Shown in pieces: positions 30,871-32,588 of a DNA stretch of 32,588 bases. Source of the stretch: Rikenellaceae bacterium. GTDB taxonomy: Bacteria > Bacteroidota > Bacteroidia > Bacteroidales > Rikenellaceae. The notes below the pieces were generated by a model. That model was not told the DNA's origin, did not search any database, and saw nothing but the letters and a program-made list of their open reading frames with translations. Each line of letters opens with the position of its first letter. Position 1 is the stretch's first letter. The stretch covers positions 1 through 32,588 of the forward strand of contig SUZE01000023.1 of the NCBI GenBank assembly GCA_015060075.1, given 5' to 3'. A program made the position numbers and the translations under genes.

Positions 30871-32588
30871 ATAGCAAAGCTATACGGGCAGTACGCCTGC
30901 ACGCCCTCGCGCGCCAACTCACGCTTCAATGAGTTGTAGTACTCGGCAACCTCCAAGGTCTCGGCATCGAACAAATACGCCTTTGCCTGCATATTCAACT
31001 GCTGCATCATCTGCGCCATTGGCGACAAATCCTCCAACACCTCGGTAACGCGGAAGTTATCCACAACACCCGCCTTATCTGCTGCAATGGCAATAGCCTC
31101 ACGCAAGCCACCATTTGCATCTGCCAAGCCGAGCGACACGGCACGAGTACCCGACCATACTCTACCCTGCGCCAACTCCAAAACTTTATCCATTGGCAGG
31201 TTACGACCGTTGGCAACCTTGGTAGTAAATGTGTCGTAAACCTTATCCACCGAGCGAAGCAAGGTTTTGCGCTCCAAGTCGGTAATTTTGCGAACGCCCA
31301 CGCCCATAACATTTGCGCCAAAATCGGCCGCTGCGCCGGTCTTCACAACATCGGTGGTCAGGCCGAGCTTCTTGTTGAGCATATCCTCGCCTTCGAGCAA
31401 CATTCCGAATACGCCGATTGAGCCGGTCAAAGTGAGGCGGTCGGCAACGATAGCGTCAGCACCTGCCGAGATATAGTAGCCACCACTTGCAGCATACGAG
31501 CCCATCGAAACAATCACCGGCTTCTCCTTGCGGAGCAGCTCCACCTCACGCCAGATAACATCACTTGCCAAAGCGCTTCCGCCCGGAGAGTTCACACGGA
31601 AGACAACAGCCTTAATATCCTTATCCTCACGCGCCTTGCGGAGGGTTTTCGACACATTTACGCTATAAACATTATCATCTTCGCCCTCGCCATCGAATAC
31701 CTGACCTTCGGCATAGACGACACCGATAGAAGGTGCGCCAAACTTCGGCATAACGGGAGCGAGAGTCATATAGTCGCCGAGCGAGATAATGTTAAACTTG
31801 CCATCTGCGCCCTTCTCAACGCCATACTCGGCAAACTTTGCCTCCATCTCGTCTTCGTAGATAAGGGCATCGACCAAGCCGTGCTTCAAGGCGTCTTCGG
31901 GTTGCGACACCTCCAACTTGTCGGCAAGACGCATCAGTTTCTTCGCATCGAGGTTGCGGCTCTCGGCAATCGAGCCAACCAAAACTGCCCACATATCATC
32001 GACCATCATCTGCGACTGTGCACGATTCTCGGGCGAGAAGTTCTTGCGGATATATGGCTCAACGGCACTCTTATATTTGCAAGCCGTAGGGCGGAAAGCC
32101 TCAGCCTTCAAGCCGAGTTTGTCGAGCGCACCCTTCATAAAAAGACCTGTTTGTGCAAGTCCAACCCACGAAAAACCACCCTCTGGGTGGAGATAAATTT
32201 TATCAGCCACCGATGCGAGGTAGTAAGAGCCTTGCGAATAGGTTTCGTTGTAGGCAACCACAAATTTTCCACTCTGCTTGAAGTCGATGAGCGCCGAGCG
32301 CATCTCCTCCATGGCTCCGGTTGTTATACCGCCCAAACCTGTGAAGTTGAGGTAGATACCCTTCACTCGGGCATCGCCCTTCGCAGCCTCAATGCTCTGC
32401 AACACCTTCAACAGATGGGTGCTCTTTGCCATTGTCATTGTGGCGAAGTCGAAGCCCGCCATAGGATTTTTGGTTGGCGCCTCGGTGATATTCTCTGCCA
32501 AATCTATCTTAACAATTGTCTGCGGAGTAATCACCGCCTGTGTTGTGCCCTCCATTGAGCCTGCCATGCCTACAAAAATCACCAAGCA
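30864..32588 (-). CDS. sppA: Signal peptide peptidase SppA, 67K type, start outside window
   Basis: The frame is open to the right edge, so the N-terminus, including most of the membrane anchor (only LVIFVGMAGS is visible), lies beyond the window; the TTG at 32585 is not a convincing start. About 574 residues are visible. It has two tandem SppA domains: the N-terminal one carries the catalytic lysine (FRPTACKYKSAVEP) and the C-terminal one the serine (VSMGSYAASGGYYISAGAD). Phrases such as AVVFRVNSPGGSALASD and TLTGSIGVFGMLL are typical. SppA is a membrane-bound serine/lysine protease that degrades cleaved signal peptides. It is followed by a terminator. Confidence 0.95.
   Translation of the reverse strand, partial: CLVIFVGMAGSMEGTTQAVITPQTIVKIDLAENITEAPTKNPMAGFDFATMTMAKSTHLLKVLQSIEAAKGDARVKGIYLNFTGLGGITTGAMEEMRSALIDFKQSGKFVVAYNETYSQGSYYLASVADKIYLHPEGGFSWVGLAQTGLFMKGALDKLGLKAEAFRPTACKYKSAVEPYIRKNFSPENRAQSQMMVDDMWAVLVGSIAESRNLDAKKLMRLADKLEVSQPEDALKHGLVDALIYEDEMEAKFAEYGVEKGADGKFNIISLGDYMTLAPVMPKFGAPSIGVVYAEGQVFDGEGEDDNVYSVNVSKTLRKAREDKDIKAVVFRVNSPGGSALASDVIWREVELLRKEKPVIVSMGSYAASGGYYISAGADAIVADRLTLTGSIGVFGMLLEGEDMLNKKLGLTTDVVKTGAAADFGANVMGVGVRKITDLERKTLLRSVDKVYDTFTTKVANGRNLPMDKVLELAQGRVWSGTRAVSLGLADANGGLREAIAIAADKAGVVDNFRVTEVLEDLSPMAQMMQQLNMQAKAYLFDAETLEVAEYYNSLKRELAREGVQAYCPYSFAIN

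Overview
The window looks like a chromosomal segment from a gut-type member of the order Bacteroidales, possibly a Rikenellaceae/Alistipes-like organism. The evidence is Bacteroidetes-style promoters (TTTG, about 19 bp, TAnnTTTG), many SPase II lipoproteins, a BACON/fimbrillin-like surface protein, a BspA-type leucine-rich protein, GH43 and GH123-like hydrolases, and housekeeping genes of Bacteroidetes type (an Mrp without CxxC, a short XseB). The genus is inference only. I see no phage, integrase, transposase, CRISPR array or rRNA.

Layout. (1) 1-8474, plus strand: the 3' end of a large multidomain surface protein, a lipoprotein, a DUF4091/GH123-like lipoprotein with its own promoter and terminator, a kinase-WG-repeat gene coupled to a vWA gene, and an alpha/beta-hydrolase lipoprotein. 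(2) 8543-20267, minus strand: ten closely packed genes reading leuS, two tandem esterases, prfA, a TonB-domain protein, xseA, xseB, a methyltransferase, a RelA/SpoT homologue and a GH43 lipoprotein. The gaps are tens of bases or overlaps, so this may be one transcription unit from the leuS promoter. tRNA-Cys(GCA) lies just upstream with its own promoter and terminator. (3) 21158-22989, plus: two paralogous lipoproteins, the first carrying a run of nine G. (4) 23210-27884, minus: mrp, nadA and a secreted TIM-barrel-like protein. (5) 28414-30711, plus: a BspA/collagen-like lipoprotein and two small AT-rich ORFs. (6) 30864 to the right edge, minus: sppA, incomplete.

Most worth a second look: the kinase-WG plus vWA gene pair, which resembles a TerY-P-type signalling module without its phosphatase; the nine-G tract just behind a lipoprotein signal; and a set of tandem repeats with a 7-bp period scattered between and inside genes. 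In one gene (13983-14543) such repeats supply both the only usable start codon and most of the signal peptide, so copy-number changes would frameshift it. Other notable items are an unclassified 760-residue secreted protein, a family of small lipoprotein domains present three times, a mosaic BspA gene with an abrupt drop in GC, symmetric divergent promoters with a long structured leader, and a RelA/SpoT protein whose hydrolase motif looks degenerate.

All calls were made by reading the sequence. No database search, structure prediction or folding calculation was run.
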